NCBI GenBank assembly: GCA_902797305.1
Contig: CADBSK010000042.1
Location: forward strand, 1-48,494
Length of the DNA: 48,494 nucleotides
Origin: an uncultured Spirochaetaceae bacterium
Lineage (GTDB): Bacteria > Spirochaetota > Spirochaetia > Treponematales > Treponemataceae
Reading direction: 5' to 3'
The notes below the pieces were generated by a model. The model worked only from the letters and a program-made list of their open reading frames with translations. It ran no database searches and was not told the origin of the DNA. Shown in pieces: positions 23,776-33,468 of this stretch; position 1 is the stretch's first letter, and each line of letters begins with the position of its first letter. The translations under genes were made by a program, and so were the position numbers.

Positions 23776-26700
23776 TTATTTTTTCTTTCTTATGATTATC
23801 TTATCAAATGCCGCTAGAACTCCTGGCAAAACAAACATAATTAAGAGAACTGCGCTTAATGCTCCAATAGAGATAGTTCTAATAATCGATGAAACAGTTG
23901 GATCTCCAAAGAAATTCCCAACAATTGCAGTTACAAAGACTAAAATCAACCCTGAAGTTAAAATCGTATGATGAGAGCCTTCGTAGGCATCTTTAAGGGC
24001 ATCTTTTATAGGCATAGTTCTACGTGCCTCACAGTAGTAGTTTGTTAAAAGAATACCATAGTCGATTGTTGCTCCCATGAGGATACATTCTACGATTAAT
24101 AATGCCAGATATAACATTTCACCATAAATCAATCCGGTAAAACTTACAGTCATGTATACCCCACACTGCACAAGTAAAACAAGGATTGCAGGAATCGAGA
24201 AAGATTTAAAAGTAATACAAACGATTATAAATATCGCCGCAATTGTTAACAGGGTTATCAGTCCAAGTTCCTTGCGGAAAGTTTTTTGCATCTCATATCC
24301 CATTGCAGAATTTCCAATCAAGTGAATTTCTCCGTTAAACTCAGCTTCACAATAATCTTCTATACCTTTTAAGAAAGCAGAAGTTTCTTTTGATTCACAG
24401 GGATAATTGGAATTTATAATCAAACGGGAATGCTCTGCAGTTTTTAACATTTGCTTACCATCTTCCATCTGATTTTTTGCATCCAAAATCATTGAACGAG
24501 TTGATTCGTCTAACACAGAAGAAAAACGGCTTTGATAAATCAAATCTTTTGTAACATAGTCAAACAAATCAGTAACAGACATTTTGTAATCAGTAACCGG
24601 ATTCTGAGTACTTGAATAGAACAAGTACAGTAGCGCCATAATATTTTCGTTTAATTTATCAGAAAATCCCGACATAATACTGCTCATATCGTAAGCAGTA
24701 TAAGACCTTTTACTTATAACGCCGTTAATAACCTTTTGAGCAGACTTTAAAAGACCTGTAAAATTTGACGGAATGCTTTGACTATAAGTTTTATCAGTAA
24801 GAAGATTGTTTACAATAAAATCTACAAGCTGTTTGCAGGATATTTTCCAGTCCAGAGTTTCTGTTTCCTGAATCTTTTTTAGCAAAAGCAGTTGCCTTGC
24901 CTGCTTTGAAGACATTCCAGTTATTTCTGAAAGCTCTTTTGCGCTAAATGCCTTTTTACTTACAGCTCCGTTGATAATGGCCTTACCTGTAGACAACAAT
25001 TCCAGATTTTGTTTGTCGATTATATTTGTAAGAGATGTGCTATTATCTGCGAGAGTATTAATCAGGCTGTGCATAGAAACTTTCCAGTTTTTTCCTGACT
25101 CTTTAGAATCCTTTAGAGTAAACAAAAGTTTGGTATAAGTTTTGTCCATTGTTAATAAGTTTGCCATCTGGTCCCAGGACATGAGAGTATCGTTCATTGT
25201 GGCATTTACCATACCAAGAGCAGTATTTATCTGTGCTTTGTCTTCAGCTTTTAAAAAATTGTTTATCAAATTTGATGTAGAAACAAAATTTATAAGCTCC
25301 TGAACCGACATAGTTTTTGCATTAGAGTTCAATTTAAAAATCTGCTTTGCCTGTTTTTCTTCATAACCAAGAATTGAAGCAATTTCTTCTGCCGTATGTT
25401 GAGCAGAAAGTTTTTCTTTAGAACCGAAAATTTCCAGTTTTTGAGTCTGAGCCTTTGTCTCTTCATCCAGATACTGTGTAAATTCAGGTTTTGAAAGAAT
25501 CTCTTTTTGCAAAAACGCACTAAACTCTGCAAATGTCATTTCTTTAGGAGAATAATCACTGGATAGAGCCTTATAACAAACCACCATCATGGAACCAACT
25601 TCTTTATCCAGATCCATCATTGCTGCAATTTGAGAACCATCAAGCTCTTTAGTCATTTTTTCTGCGTCGCTAAAGGTTTTTAACTGACCAAGCTGCTCTT
25701 TGGTTTTCTGATCAAATATTGAATTGTACTTTGGATTAGTCGCAATATTATCAACAACAAAGTCTGCAAAATCTTTAATTGTGATGGATTCTGTTTTTAC
25801 ATCATCTTTTTCTGCATAATATAACGCATACAAACTCTTTAGATCTTCTTCCGGCATGGAGAATAACTGTGCAAGTTCCCTGGCAGTTTTAGCTTTTTGC
25901 AATTCCTCAGGATTAGATAAATCTTTTAATAATTTTTCTATATCTAATGAACTTAAATCAGCTTCAGCGGCAGAGGTCTTTTCCCCTTCTGCACTTGGCG
26001 CAAAAGATTCCGGAGTTATAAATTTACTGATTAAAGAATCTTTTAAAAGAGTATCAGAGAAGAAATTTAACATCTGACTTACCGTCATAGTGTTAACCTG
26101 CTTTCCGTTATTCTTTAAGTAGAATAAAAGATTGACAATTCCTTCACTCAAAGGTATTTCGTCAGAAAGAGCGGACAGGTTTTTTGCAATTTCCGATGCC
26201 GTATATTCTTTATCAAAGATTGCATACTCTCCCATCATGCTTGTAATATTTGGATCTAAATATAATTTGTCTACGAGAGAACGCAATTTTTCCTCGTCCT
26301 GATTTTCGTACAAAAGGACGAGTGTATTCTTTTCCGGGAATGTATCAAGAATTCTGTCTTTTTTTGTAAAAATATAAGTAATATTTGTCTGTTTTTGTAA
26401 AAAATAAGAACCAGCACAAAGCACAACAAAAAGAGCGGTAATTACCCAGCGGAGTTTATAACTTACTTTTGCAAGTCCCCCCATAGGAATTTTAAGACTT
26501 TTTTTACTTGTTAAACAAATTGCCTTGTCGGTTAAAAGAATGATTCCTGGTAACATCAGGAGTACACAAACCATGCTAAGAAAAACGCCTTTTGCAAGCA
26601 CAACGCCTAAATCGAGTCCGATTTTAAAACGCATAAAGACAAGCATAATAAGCCCGATTACAGTTGTTAATGCACTTGAAGCAACTGACGAAAATGCATG

Positions 26701-27453
26701 TGCCAAAGCAGCTTTCATAGCAAGATTTTTATTATCAAATCTGGATTTTTCCTGTCGATAGCGGTTCATTAAAATTATGGAATAATCCATAGACAAAACT
26801 AATTGAAGAATAGCAGAAATTGAATATGTAATATCCGAAACACTTGGCAAAAAGATGTTTGTTCCCATATTAATGAGAATTGCGCATCCAATTACCCCAA
26901 GGAATAAGAAAGGTTCTAACCAGGAGCCACTTGTAGAAAACAAAATCAGCATTAAAACAGCAACGGCAGACACAAATACCCAGATTGGAATATCAATCAT
27001 ACCGGTATTATCATTATTCCAAATCATAGAATAGTTCTGAAACTGTGTTTTAAGGGCCGTTTCTATGTTTTTTTCTTCTTTTGTTCCGTATTTATGATGA
27101 GACTGCAAGACATACAGGGTATGATTTTCTCTATTGTATTCTGAACTGTTCAGTACATAAGAAACTGTATCAACACCCGGTATGTCTTTTAATAACTGGC
27201 AAACCTGCTTTTTTTGTTCCTGGGTAAGGTCGTCAAACATTACCTTAAAGGTTGCATTGATTCCTGCATCAGGAAACTCTGCACTCATTATATCAAGGCC
27301 AATTTTCATGGAAGAATCTTCTGGAAGATACTTAGTCATATCTCCATTTACTTTTACATGAAACATTGAAACCAAACATGCAATGGTTAATGCTACCATT
27401 ACCCCTAAAAAAAAGAATTTTTTATCTACAATTAAAGAAGCCAGTTTTTTCAT
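23776..27453 (-). CDS. RND/MMPL-type exporter with large repeat-containing periplasmic domain
   Basis: A 1225-residue inner-membrane protein of the MMPL branch of the RND superfamily. It has membrane segments near 13-30, 155-175, 180-230, 255-310 and 335-352 and a second set from about 1070 to 1220. Transmembrane acidic residues occur in both halves (SMDYSIILMN near 221 and ATIDYGILLTNYY). Between the halves, residues 418-967 hold seven degenerate units of about 80 residues, each with a T/S-A-x-E-I/L helix start and ending in an S-V-x-E-L-I-x-F-V-like helix. It starts 8 bp after desulfoferrodoxin, so the two are co-transcribed. Substrate unknown; lipids or hydrophobic compounds are typical for the family. 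Confidence 0.87.
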   Translation of the reverse strand: MKKLASLIVDKKFFFLGVMVALTIACLVSMFHVKVNGDMTKYLPEDSSMKIGLDIMSAEFPDAGINATFKVMFDDLTQEQKKQVCQLLKDIPGVDTVSYVLNSSEYNRENHTLYVLQSHHKYGTKEEKNIETALKTQFQNYSMIWNNDNTGMIDIPIWVFVSAVAVLMLILFSTSGSWLEPFLFLGVIGCAILINMGTNIFLPSVSDITYSISAILQLVLSMDYSIILMNRYRQEKSRFDNKNLAMKAALAHAFSSVASSALTTVIGLIMLVFMRFKIGLDLGVVLAKGVFLSMVCVLLMLPGIILLTDKAICLTSKKSLKIPMGGLAKVSYKLRWVITALFVVLCAGSYFLQKQTNITYIFTKKDRILDTFPEKNTLVLLYENQDEEKLRSLVDKLYLDPNITSMMGEYAIFDKEYTASEIAKNLSALSDEIPLSEGIVNLLFYLKNNGKQVNTMTVSQMLNFFSDTLLKDSLISKFITPESFAPSAEGEKTSAAEADLSSLDIEKLLKDLSNPEELQKAKTARELAQLFSMPEEDLKSLYALYYAEKDDVKTESITIKDFADFVVDNIATNPKYNSIFDQKTKEQLGQLKTFSDAEKMTKELDGSQIAAMMDLDKEVGSMMVVCYKALSSDYSPKEMTFAEFSAFLQKEILSKPEFTQYLDEETKAQTQKLEIFGSKEKLSAQHTAEEIASILGYEEKQAKQIFKLNSNAKTMSVQELINFVSTSNLINNFLKAEDKAQINTALGMVNATMNDTLMSWDQMANLLTMDKTYTKLLFTLKDSKESGKNWKVSMHSLINTLADNSTSLTNIIDKQNLELLSTGKAIINGAVSKKAFSAKELSEITGMSSKQARQLLLLKKIQETETLDWKISCKQLVDFIVNNLLTDKTYSQSIPSNFTGLLKSAQKVINGVISKRSYTAYDMSSIMSGFSDKLNENIMALLYLFYSSTQNPVTDYKMSVTDLFDYVTKDLIYQSRFSSVLDESTRSMILDAKNQMEDGKQMLKTAEHSRLIINSNYPCESKETSAFLKGIEDYCEAEFNGEIHLIGNSAMGYEMQKTFRKELGLITLLTIAAIFIIVCITFKSFSIPAILVLLVQCGVYMTVSFTGLIYGEMLYLALLIVECILMGATIDYGILLTNYYCEARRTMPIKDALKDAYEGSHHTILTSGLILVFVTAIVGNFFGDPTVSSIIRTISIGALSAVLLIMFVLPGVLAAFDKIIIRKKK

Positions 27454-27461
27454 CGTTACAA

Positions 27462-27842
27462 TTACTTAGATGCCCAAAGTCCGTGTAAATTACAATAAGC
27501 AAATGCTACTTCTTCATTATCCCCAGGAAGCAATGCAAATTTTGCTTTTGGTTCCTGACCAGGTTTTAACTGGCAAAACTGGATTCCATTTTTTGTCTGT
27601 AAAGCAATCCATTCAATAAAATGTTTTTCTTCCATCGGATGAATTACAGAACCTACAGTTACATCAATAGTATTATCATTATTTACAGTAATAACAGGTA
27701 CGTGCTTTTCTACAGCAGCATCAGTTGTTCCCGCCTTTAATTCTACCATTGCCTGATCGCAACACATAGTTGGACATGCAGAGCCTTTTAGCATTGCAAA
27801 TACTTTGCCACATTTCTGGCACTTATAAAATTTCATTTCCAT
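27462..27842 (-). CDS. dfx: Desulfoferrodoxin (superoxide reductase)
   Basis: A 126-residue two-domain superoxide reductase. The N-terminal rubredoxin-like centre uses C8, C11 and the C27-C28 pair. The active His4-Cys iron site is complete: H47 (EKHVP), H68 (HPM), H74 (KHFIEW), C117 and H120 (CNLHGLW). It reduces superoxide to peroxide without making oxygen, which suits an anaerobe with many Fe-S proteins. It heads an operon with the MMPL exporter. A variant of the Rrf2-type repeat lies about 55 bp upstream, which would tie it to the same regulator; spacing differs, so this is weaker. Confidence 0.95.
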   Translation of the reverse strand: MEMKFYKCQKCGKVFAMLKGSACPTMCCDQAMVELKAGTTDAAVEKHVPVITVNNDNTIDVTVGSVIHPMEEKHFIEWIALQTKNGIQFCQLKPGQEPKAKFALLPGDNEEVAFAYCNLHGLWASK

Positions 27843-27896
27843 AAATAATAGCTCCTTAATATTATTTAAAAACGTTCTTTTATTTTACAATAATAT

Positions 27897-27913
27897 ACCT
27901 ATATTTAATAGGT
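27897..27913. promoter_or_regulatory. Variant Rrf2-type operator, site G (desulfoferrodoxin/MMPL)
   Basis: ACCTA-N7-TAGGT, with both arms perfect but the spacer two bases shorter than at sites A-F. It lies upstream of the dfx start and just after the phosphopantetheinyl transferase stop. The spacing change makes binding by the same protein uncertain. Confidence 0.45.
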
Positions 27914-27915
27914 AA

Positions 27916-28488
27916 TTATAAAAAATCTTTTAATGATAATGTCCAAATCTGGTCAGGCATTATTTCATTCTGAGAGCAAATGGTATATTTGTAACCATCA
28001 TTGAGCTCAACCTGCCTGAAAATAAACTTGGAATCAGGTATTTTTTTTCCGTCTAGCAGAGAAGAAAGTTCGATATCGGCAGCTTTTGCGTAACTCTCGA
28101 TTTTTGTCCATTGCTCAACATCTACTTCATTATCAGGAGTTATAAACTCTACATCACAGCCGATTCTTTCCATAGAAATTGCACACATCGCCCGTTCTTC
28201 CGAATGAGAAAGACAGAATTGAATTTCCGGCTCGTTCTTAAAATATGGTTTTCCGCTTGCGTGGTATGCCCACTCAAGTTCCTGTTCGTCAAATCCTGCC
28301 TTGTCCAGAGCGTAGGATAGAACAAGTCCAACTCCAAGAGAAAGCCTTTTATCTTTATCGTACTGATAAAAATCGATTTTCTTTTGTCTATATTCGGGAA
28401 CTGTTTTGTACAATTTATCAAAAACAGCTTTGTCAGAAAGAGATTTTGTGTCAAAAATATAGATCTGTGTTTCAAAAGGTTGTTCCAT
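27916..28488 (-). CDS. 4'-phosphopantetheinyl transferase, Sfp-like
   Basis: A 190-residue Sfp-superfamily enzyme that moves phosphopantetheine from CoA to a carrier protein. Motifs are SGKPYFKNEPEIQFCLSHSE, the Mg-binding GCDVEFI and WTKIESYAKA (the WxxKES/AxxK helix). It is shorter than Sfp (224). No carrier-protein or synthase gene is near, so its target is elsewhere. It has its own upstream region and a stop next to operator site G. Confidence 0.87.
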   Translation of the reverse strand: MEQPFETQIYIFDTKSLSDKAVFDKLYKTVPEYRQKKIDFYQYDKDKRLSLGVGLVLSYALDKAGFDEQELEWAYHASGKPYFKNEPEIQFCLSHSEERAMCAISMERIGCDVEFITPDNEVDVEQWTKIESYAKAADIELSSLLDGKKIPDSKFIFRQVELNDGYKYTICSQNEIMPDQIWTLSLKDFL

Positions 28489-28539
28489 AATACGCCCCCT
28501 TACTAATTGCTTTGTAACTAGTATAACACAGACTTTAAA

Positions 28540-31302
28540 TTAGACAATTTTAAGAAAACTTTTTCCGTCACCGCCTTTTTTTACGATAATTTTTCTGTCG
28601 ATTTTTTCTTCCAGCGCTTCAACGTGGCTGATTATTCCAACGAGTTTATCTCCCCTAGACAGTTCTTCAAGAGCCTTCATTGCCTTGTTAAGGGTTTCAG
28701 GATCTAAGGTTCCAAAGCCCTCATCTATAAACATGGAATCAAGACGAATTCCTCCACTGGAATTCTGAATCTCATCAGCCAGTCCCAGAGCCAGCGCAAG
28801 AGATGCCTGGAACTGTTCTCCTCCACTTAAACTTTCTACACCTCTCCGACGACCTGTATAAAAATCAATAACATCAAGATCAAGACCAAATTTTTTACTA
28901 TGATTTGTCGCATCCTGACGGCGTACCAGTTCGTACTGGCCTGCTGTCATAATTCTCAAGCGCATATTAGCGTAGTGAGTAATTCTGTCTAAAACTGCAC
29001 ACTGAACAAATATCTCAAGACTGATTTTCTCTTTTTCCTTTATAGAACCGCTTGTAGCCTCTGCCAGTGCATTGATTTTGGCAAAACGAGTAGAAATTTG
29101 TGCAAAAGTGGTAGACAGAATCTTTAACTGGTTGACAGAATTCTCGTTGATTCCCATTCTCTTATTTAATTCATCCCGTTCCTGGCTTAAATGAGCCAAA
29201 AGGTTTTCTTTTTCCTGCTTCTTTTGCGACAACTCTTCAAAATCTATCTCTGTTTTTTCTGCAAGATCTTTTTTCAGAAGGTTTATCTTTCCTTCAAAAC
29301 CAGAATTTTCTTTTTCAATTTCATTCTTTTTGGTTTGTAATGAAGACTGTAGTTTTTCTATATTTCTTATCTTTCCTTTTAAATCATCAAGTTTTTTATC
29401 AGCTTCATTTATGCTGTTAAAATCAAACTCCTTCTCCTGTTCCAAAAGCACCTTCTCTACCTGCTCCAATGTTGCTTTTAGAGAAGTTATTTCCTGTGTT
29501 GAGCTTTGTACTTGTTCTGTTAAAGTTTCTATTTCTTTTTCTAATTCAGGCTTTTTTTCTTCAAGAGACTGCTTTTGTTTTACGTCCCTTTCTTCCTTTT
29601 TAATATCATCTTCTTTCTGAGCTTTTAGCTTTTTCCTGGTTTCTATTTCAGAAAGCACACTTGTATCTGAATTATTTTTATCAAATTCACAAGAAAAAAT
29701 CTTTTTATAAATATTATTAACCAAACTAGTTAAGTTATTAATATCAGAGAATACACCACTTCTCTTTTCAGAAAGTAATTTTAGATCTTCATTGGCCTGA
29801 TTATATAACTCTTCTGCCTTGTTCAGTACCTCTTCTGAAGGAGCCTCTGTTGCCTTATGGGCAGGATTAGGGTGCGTTAATGAACCGCAAACCGGGCATG
29901 GTTCGTTTTCGACTAAGTCTTCAGCAAGAATACCTGCCTGCTCCCGTAAAAACAGCAATCTTTTATGCTTATAATCCTCGAACAGTTCGTTATATTTGCA
30001 TTCTGCATCGAGATAATCTCTTGTAACGTTTTTTTGAGTTTCTTCTAAATCCTTCAAATCTAATATTTTTTTGTTTAGATCTTGAAGATCCCTTAAAGTA
30101 GATTCTATATTTTGCAGTTCATTTTGAGCTTTTATTAAAATTTCGCCGCTCTTGTTCAAGCTTTCAAGAGAAACACTTATCTGAAACAGGTCTTTCTTTT
30201 TTTGTTCTAAATCCTGTTTGATTTGTATAAGCTTAGCATCTTTATTTTTTAATTCGATTTTATCTTTTTCAAGCTGTGCCTTATTATTATTCCAGTCTTT
30301 AAATTTACCTATAGAATCTTCTAATAAGCCTATTTCCTGTTGTAAAGAAGGTAATTTATCAAACTCCTTTTGATTTTCTTCAAGCTCAAGTTTTATTTCT
30401 TTTAACAGACCTTCATTTTTTAACAATTGGACTTCTGTGGCTTTTAACTCTTCTTCTTTTTCCTGCAAAGTTTTAACATTATTGTATTGTTCTGTAATTA
30501 TTTGCAGTTCTTTTTGCAATATGGAACTTTGTTCATTATTTTTCTTAAGTCTTTTATTTTCTTTTTTAAGATAATCCTCAAAAAATTTGATATCATCCGG
30601 CTGTATTATGCCAAGATTCTGAATTTCTTTTAGTTTTTCTCCATTTTCTTCATCAAATACAAGACTATTTAAATGCTGTTCGATGGATTTTTTTGTAGCT
30701 TGTATCTGGCTATTCAAATTAGAAACATCTTCTTTAAGGCGCTTTTGCAAAAGATCATATTTATCAGTATTAAACAGTTCTCTAAAAATCTTCTGTTTTT
30801 CTTCTGTAGATTCTAGTAAAAGCTTTTGAAAAGCCCCCTGTGCAATCATTGCAATACTGCAAAATTCCTTTTTTTTGAGCTTTAAGATACTTTCAATTTC
30901 TCTGGTTACGTATTCTTTTCCAGTAACAGGCGCTCTTGAGTCGCTAAAAATAAGAGTCGCATCCGCCTTTTTTATTGTTGTCCCTTCACCCTTGATTCTC
31001 TTTCGTTCGTATTCAGGATTCCTTATTACAGTATAAGTCTCACCTTGAGTTTCAAAAACTAATTCAACTTCCGTAGGAATTGTATCATCTGCAAAATGAG
31101 AGCGAAGCATAGCTTCACTTCGAGTCTGGCCGCTGGCTCCTCCGTAAAGTGCAAAAGTTATAGCATCAAAAATAGTTGTTTTTCCGGCGCCAGTTTCGCC
31201 GGTAATCAGATAGAGACCATTTGTACCAAGTTTTGTAAAATCTACAACTGTTTTATCACAGTAAGTTTCAAAACCGGTCATTGTTAACTTTATTGGTCTC
31301 AT
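28540..31302 (-). CDS. sbcC: Exonuclease SbcC (Rad50-like ATPase subunit)
   Basis: A SMC-like ATPase of about 920 residues that acts with SbcD on hairpins and DNA ends. Walker A is GETGAGKTT near residue 40. Two long coiled coils flank the zinc hook CPVCG (near 475). The C-terminal half carries SLSGGEQFQASLALALGLAD and the Walker B MFIDEGFGTLD. The start is the ATG at 31302, which overlaps the SbcD stop by 4 bp (ATGA); an upstream TTG is not needed. Confidence 0.95.
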   Translation of the reverse strand: MRPIKLTMTGFETYCDKTVVDFTKLGTNGLYLITGETGAGKTTIFDAITFALYGGASGQTRSEAMLRSHFADDTIPTEVELVFETQGETYTVIRNPEYERKRIKGEGTTIKKADATLIFSDSRAPVTGKEYVTREIESILKLKKKEFCSIAMIAQGAFQKLLLESTEEKQKIFRELFNTDKYDLLQKRLKEDVSNLNSQIQATKKSIEQHLNSLVFDEENGEKLKEIQNLGIIQPDDIKFFEDYLKKENKRLKKNNEQSSILQKELQIITEQYNNVKTLQEKEEELKATEVQLLKNEGLLKEIKLELEENQKEFDKLPSLQQEIGLLEDSIGKFKDWNNNKAQLEKDKIELKNKDAKLIQIKQDLEQKKKDLFQISVSLESLNKSGEILIKAQNELQNIESTLRDLQDLNKKILDLKDLEETQKNVTRDYLDAECKYNELFEDYKHKRLLFLREQAGILAEDLVENEPCPVCGSLTHPNPAHKATEAPSEEVLNKAEELYNQANEDLKLLSEKRSGVFSDINNLTSLVNNIYKKIFSCEFDKNNSDTSVLSEIETRKKLKAQKEDDIKKEERDVKQKQSLEEKKPELEKEIETLTEQVQSSTQEITSLKATLEQVEKVLLEQEKEFDFNSINEADKKLDDLKGKIRNIEKLQSSLQTKKNEIEKENSGFEGKINLLKKDLAEKTEIDFEELSQKKQEKENLLAHLSQERDELNKRMGINENSVNQLKILSTTFAQISTRFAKINALAEATSGSIKEKEKISLEIFVQCAVLDRITHYANMRLRIMTAGQYELVRRQDATNHSKKFGLDLDVIDFYTGRRRGVESLSGGEQFQASLALALGLADEIQNSSGGIRLDSMFIDEGFGTLDPETLNKAMKALEELSRGDKLVGIISHVEALEEKIDRKIIVKKGGDGKSFLKIV

Positions 31303-32432
31303 TCTTTTTCTCCCCAAATGTCTTGAATTACATCTTTTATGTATTCTTCCTGCTCGTTGTCTAGAGGAGTTCCTCGACGATTCTGGTAGAACTCCTTAAA
31401 AAGTTCAAAAGGATCTGCTTTAGAAAAAGAATCCAGTTGCTGAATATCCAGATTATTACGGGTGTTGTGATTGTCGTATGTAAGCTGAAGAATATTTGGA
31501 TAAATCTTTCTAAGGCTGTAGATAGCATCCAGAACTTCATCTTCGTCAGTAAGAATTACGTCAATAAAATCGTCTTTGTTGTTTTGATCTGTTTTTGAAA
31601 GAGAAAGTATCTGGTCAAATTTACCCTTAATCTGACGAATATCCCTTAAAGGTTTGAGAGGCTCGTAAGAAAGATTTACTGTTCCTTTTTGTTTTAACTC
31701 TATGATTGTAACAGTCTTTTGATTATTTAGCTCACTCACTGAGTATTTAAGAAGAGAACCACAGTAGCGGACATTTTTTCCAACTATCTGAGGTTTATGA
31801 ATGTGCCCCAGCGCGCTGTAATCAAACTGTTCATATAAAGCACTTGAAACACCATCTACTCCGCCAATAATAATTTCTTCAGAGTCAGACCGCTCTGCAT
31901 TCAAAATGTTTTGATGACTAACGATTATATTGCGTTCTTTTTGGTTTACTTGCATTTGAGAAATCGCCTTCTCTACTGCATCCTGATAATCTTTAATGGA
32001 ATCATCATCTAAGGCAGAACTAACAATCGAAGGTTTTATAAATGGAAAAAGATAAACATTTACCGGTCCATATTCATCCTGTAAAATAACAGGTTCAATA
32101 TTCCCGTCATATGGCTTTGAAAAATATAAGCCGTTCTGAATCATAAATTGAGTGCCAAAAGAAAGACGCTCTCCTGAATCATGATTTCCGCTTATTACAA
32201 AAACAAGAAGTTTTTGACAAACCGCCTGGTGTAAAAACCATTCAAAAAGTTTTATTCCTTCAATTGGTGCAACACTGTGATCAAAAACATCCCCGGCAAC
32301 AAGAATGGCCTGAACTTCTGCCTTTTTACATATTTCTAAAACCTGAGCCAGCGCATATTTTTGATCTTCAATAAGAGAAAAACCATGCAGAGTTTTACCA
32401 AGATGCAAATCAGATATGTGGGCAAATTTCAT
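31299..32432 (-). CDS. sbcD: Exonuclease SbcD (Mre11-like nuclease subunit)
   Basis: A 377-residue metallophosphoesterase nuclease. Metal-binding motifs are ISDLHLGKTLHG, AGDVFDH, ISGNHDSGERLSFG, VSHQN and LGHIHKPQIV, all in order and intact. It is coupled to sbcC through a 4-bp overlap. Housekeeping DNA repair; nothing unusual. Confidence 0.95.
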   Translation of the reverse strand: MKFAHISDLHLGKTLHGFSLIEDQKYALAQVLEICKKAEVQAILVAGDVFDHSVAPIEGIKLFEWFLHQAVCQKLLVFVISGNHDSGERLSFGTQFMIQNGLYFSKPYDGNIEPVILQDEYGPVNVYLFPFIKPSIVSSALDDDSIKDYQDAVEKAISQMQVNQKERNIIVSHQNILNAERSDSEEIIIGGVDGVSSALYEQFDYSALGHIHKPQIVGKNVRYCGSLLKYSVSELNNQKTVTIIELKQKGTVNLSYEPLKPLRDIRQIKGKFDQILSLSKTDQNNKDDFIDVILTDEDEVLDAIYSLRKIYPNILQLTYDNHNTRNNLDIQQLDSFSKADPFELFKEFYQNRRGTPLDNEQEEYIKDVIQDIWGEKE

Positions 32433-32454
32433 ACTAATAAATCTCTGAGAAATT

Positions 32455-33216
32455 CTACTCTACATCTGTGGAAAGCTTGCGCCATTCTTCCAGTTGAGCC
32501 TGAATAAGAGTACGGCTTTCTTCAAGTATCTGAACTTCTTCTTCTTTTGTTTTTGGGCAGTCAAAAACTTTTAGAACTTTTACGCGATAACAGCCGTTTT
32601 CAAGATTGTTCATAATACGAGTCATATCGCTAATCTGGTAGCCACCGTCCAAAGCGATGCAGGCAACCGGCAAATTTGTAGATTCATTCAATTTACGCAC
32701 TCCTGCATAGTAGAACTTGCCTACATTGCCATCACGGCTACGAGTTCCTTCCGGAAAGATTACAGGAATCTGATTATTCTGAATTACTCTTTTACCAAAT
32801 TTTTCGATTGTTTTCATCGCCATCATTGGACTTCCGCGGCGAGGAATCATACAATGCTGCTGTGTTCTTAGCATTTCTGAAACAAGAGGAATATGACGAG
32901 CCAAAAAATCCTTTGCAACAAATCTAAGTTCTTTTTCTCTAAAAAAGTTCATCAGAGCTGGAATATCTAAAAGGCTCTGATGATTACTGATTATTGTAAA
33001 CTGTTCAGGTAGCAGTTTTTTACTTTCTTTATATCCAAAAAAATGAAAATGACGATATGTATTCAAAATGGCAAAAAGTCTTGGAGCAAGAACTTTTACA
33101 ATATATTGAGAGATTACCCCACTCAATTTTTTGCTCACAGGATATGCAAGTATATTTAGAATTGCCGGTGGAATAACCATCGAAAACAAACAAATCAATG
33201 TTATAGCGCTATACAT
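32455..33216 (-). CDS. plsC: 1-acyl-sn-glycerol-3-phosphate acyltransferase (PlsC-like)
   Basis: A 253-residue membrane-anchored acyltransferase of phospholipid synthesis. The N-terminal hydrophobic segment is followed by the catalytic NHQSLLD (NHx4D) near 77, the IPRRGSPM region, and the substrate motif FPEGTRSRDGNVGKF. It acylates lysophosphatidate at position 2. It lies 22 bp before sbcD on the same strand with no sign of functional linkage. Confidence 0.88.
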   Translation of the reverse strand: MYSAITLICLFSMVIPPAILNILAYPVSKKLSGVISQYIVKVLAPRLFAILNTYRHFHFFGYKESKKLLPEQFTIISNHQSLLDIPALMNFFREKELRFVAKDFLARHIPLVSEMLRTQQHCMIPRRGSPMMAMKTIEKFGKRVIQNNQIPVIFPEGTRSRDGNVGKFYYAGVRKLNESTNLPVACIALDGGYQISDMTRIMNNLENGCYRVKVLKVFDCPKTKEEEVQILEESRTLIQAQLEEWRKLSTDVE

Positions 33217-33258
33217 AATAATAATTCTATAAATAAAAAACTAAGGTGTCAATAAAGT

Positions 33259-33441
33259 TTAATACTCGGACTCTACCTCTTTTATCCTGTTGATAAGAGT
33301 TTGCTCAAGCGCCTGTTCGTATCCAGTAAGAGCTGCAAACGGCAGAAAAATTTTTGCACGGCGATTTAAGTCCATCCGGGGGTGATTTACATCCTCTGTT
33401 TCTGGCGGCCACTTTGTATCGATTATATCATCATAGTCCAT
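33259..33441 (-). CDS. YolD-like small protein paired with the Y-family polymerase
   Basis: A 60-residue protein with NHPRMDLNRRAKIFLPFAAL followed by TGYEQAL, the conserved core of YolD-like proteins found beside UvrX/DinB2-type polymerases. It follows the polymerase gene by 27 bp. It probably modulates the polymerase in DNA damage tolerance, but its biochemical role is not settled. Confidence 0.72.
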   Translation of the reverse strand: MDYDDIIDTKWPPETEDVNHPRMDLNRRAKIFLPFAALTGYEQALEQTLINRIKEVESEY

Positions 33442-33468
33442 GCTGTTATTATATCACATCTTTGATTT

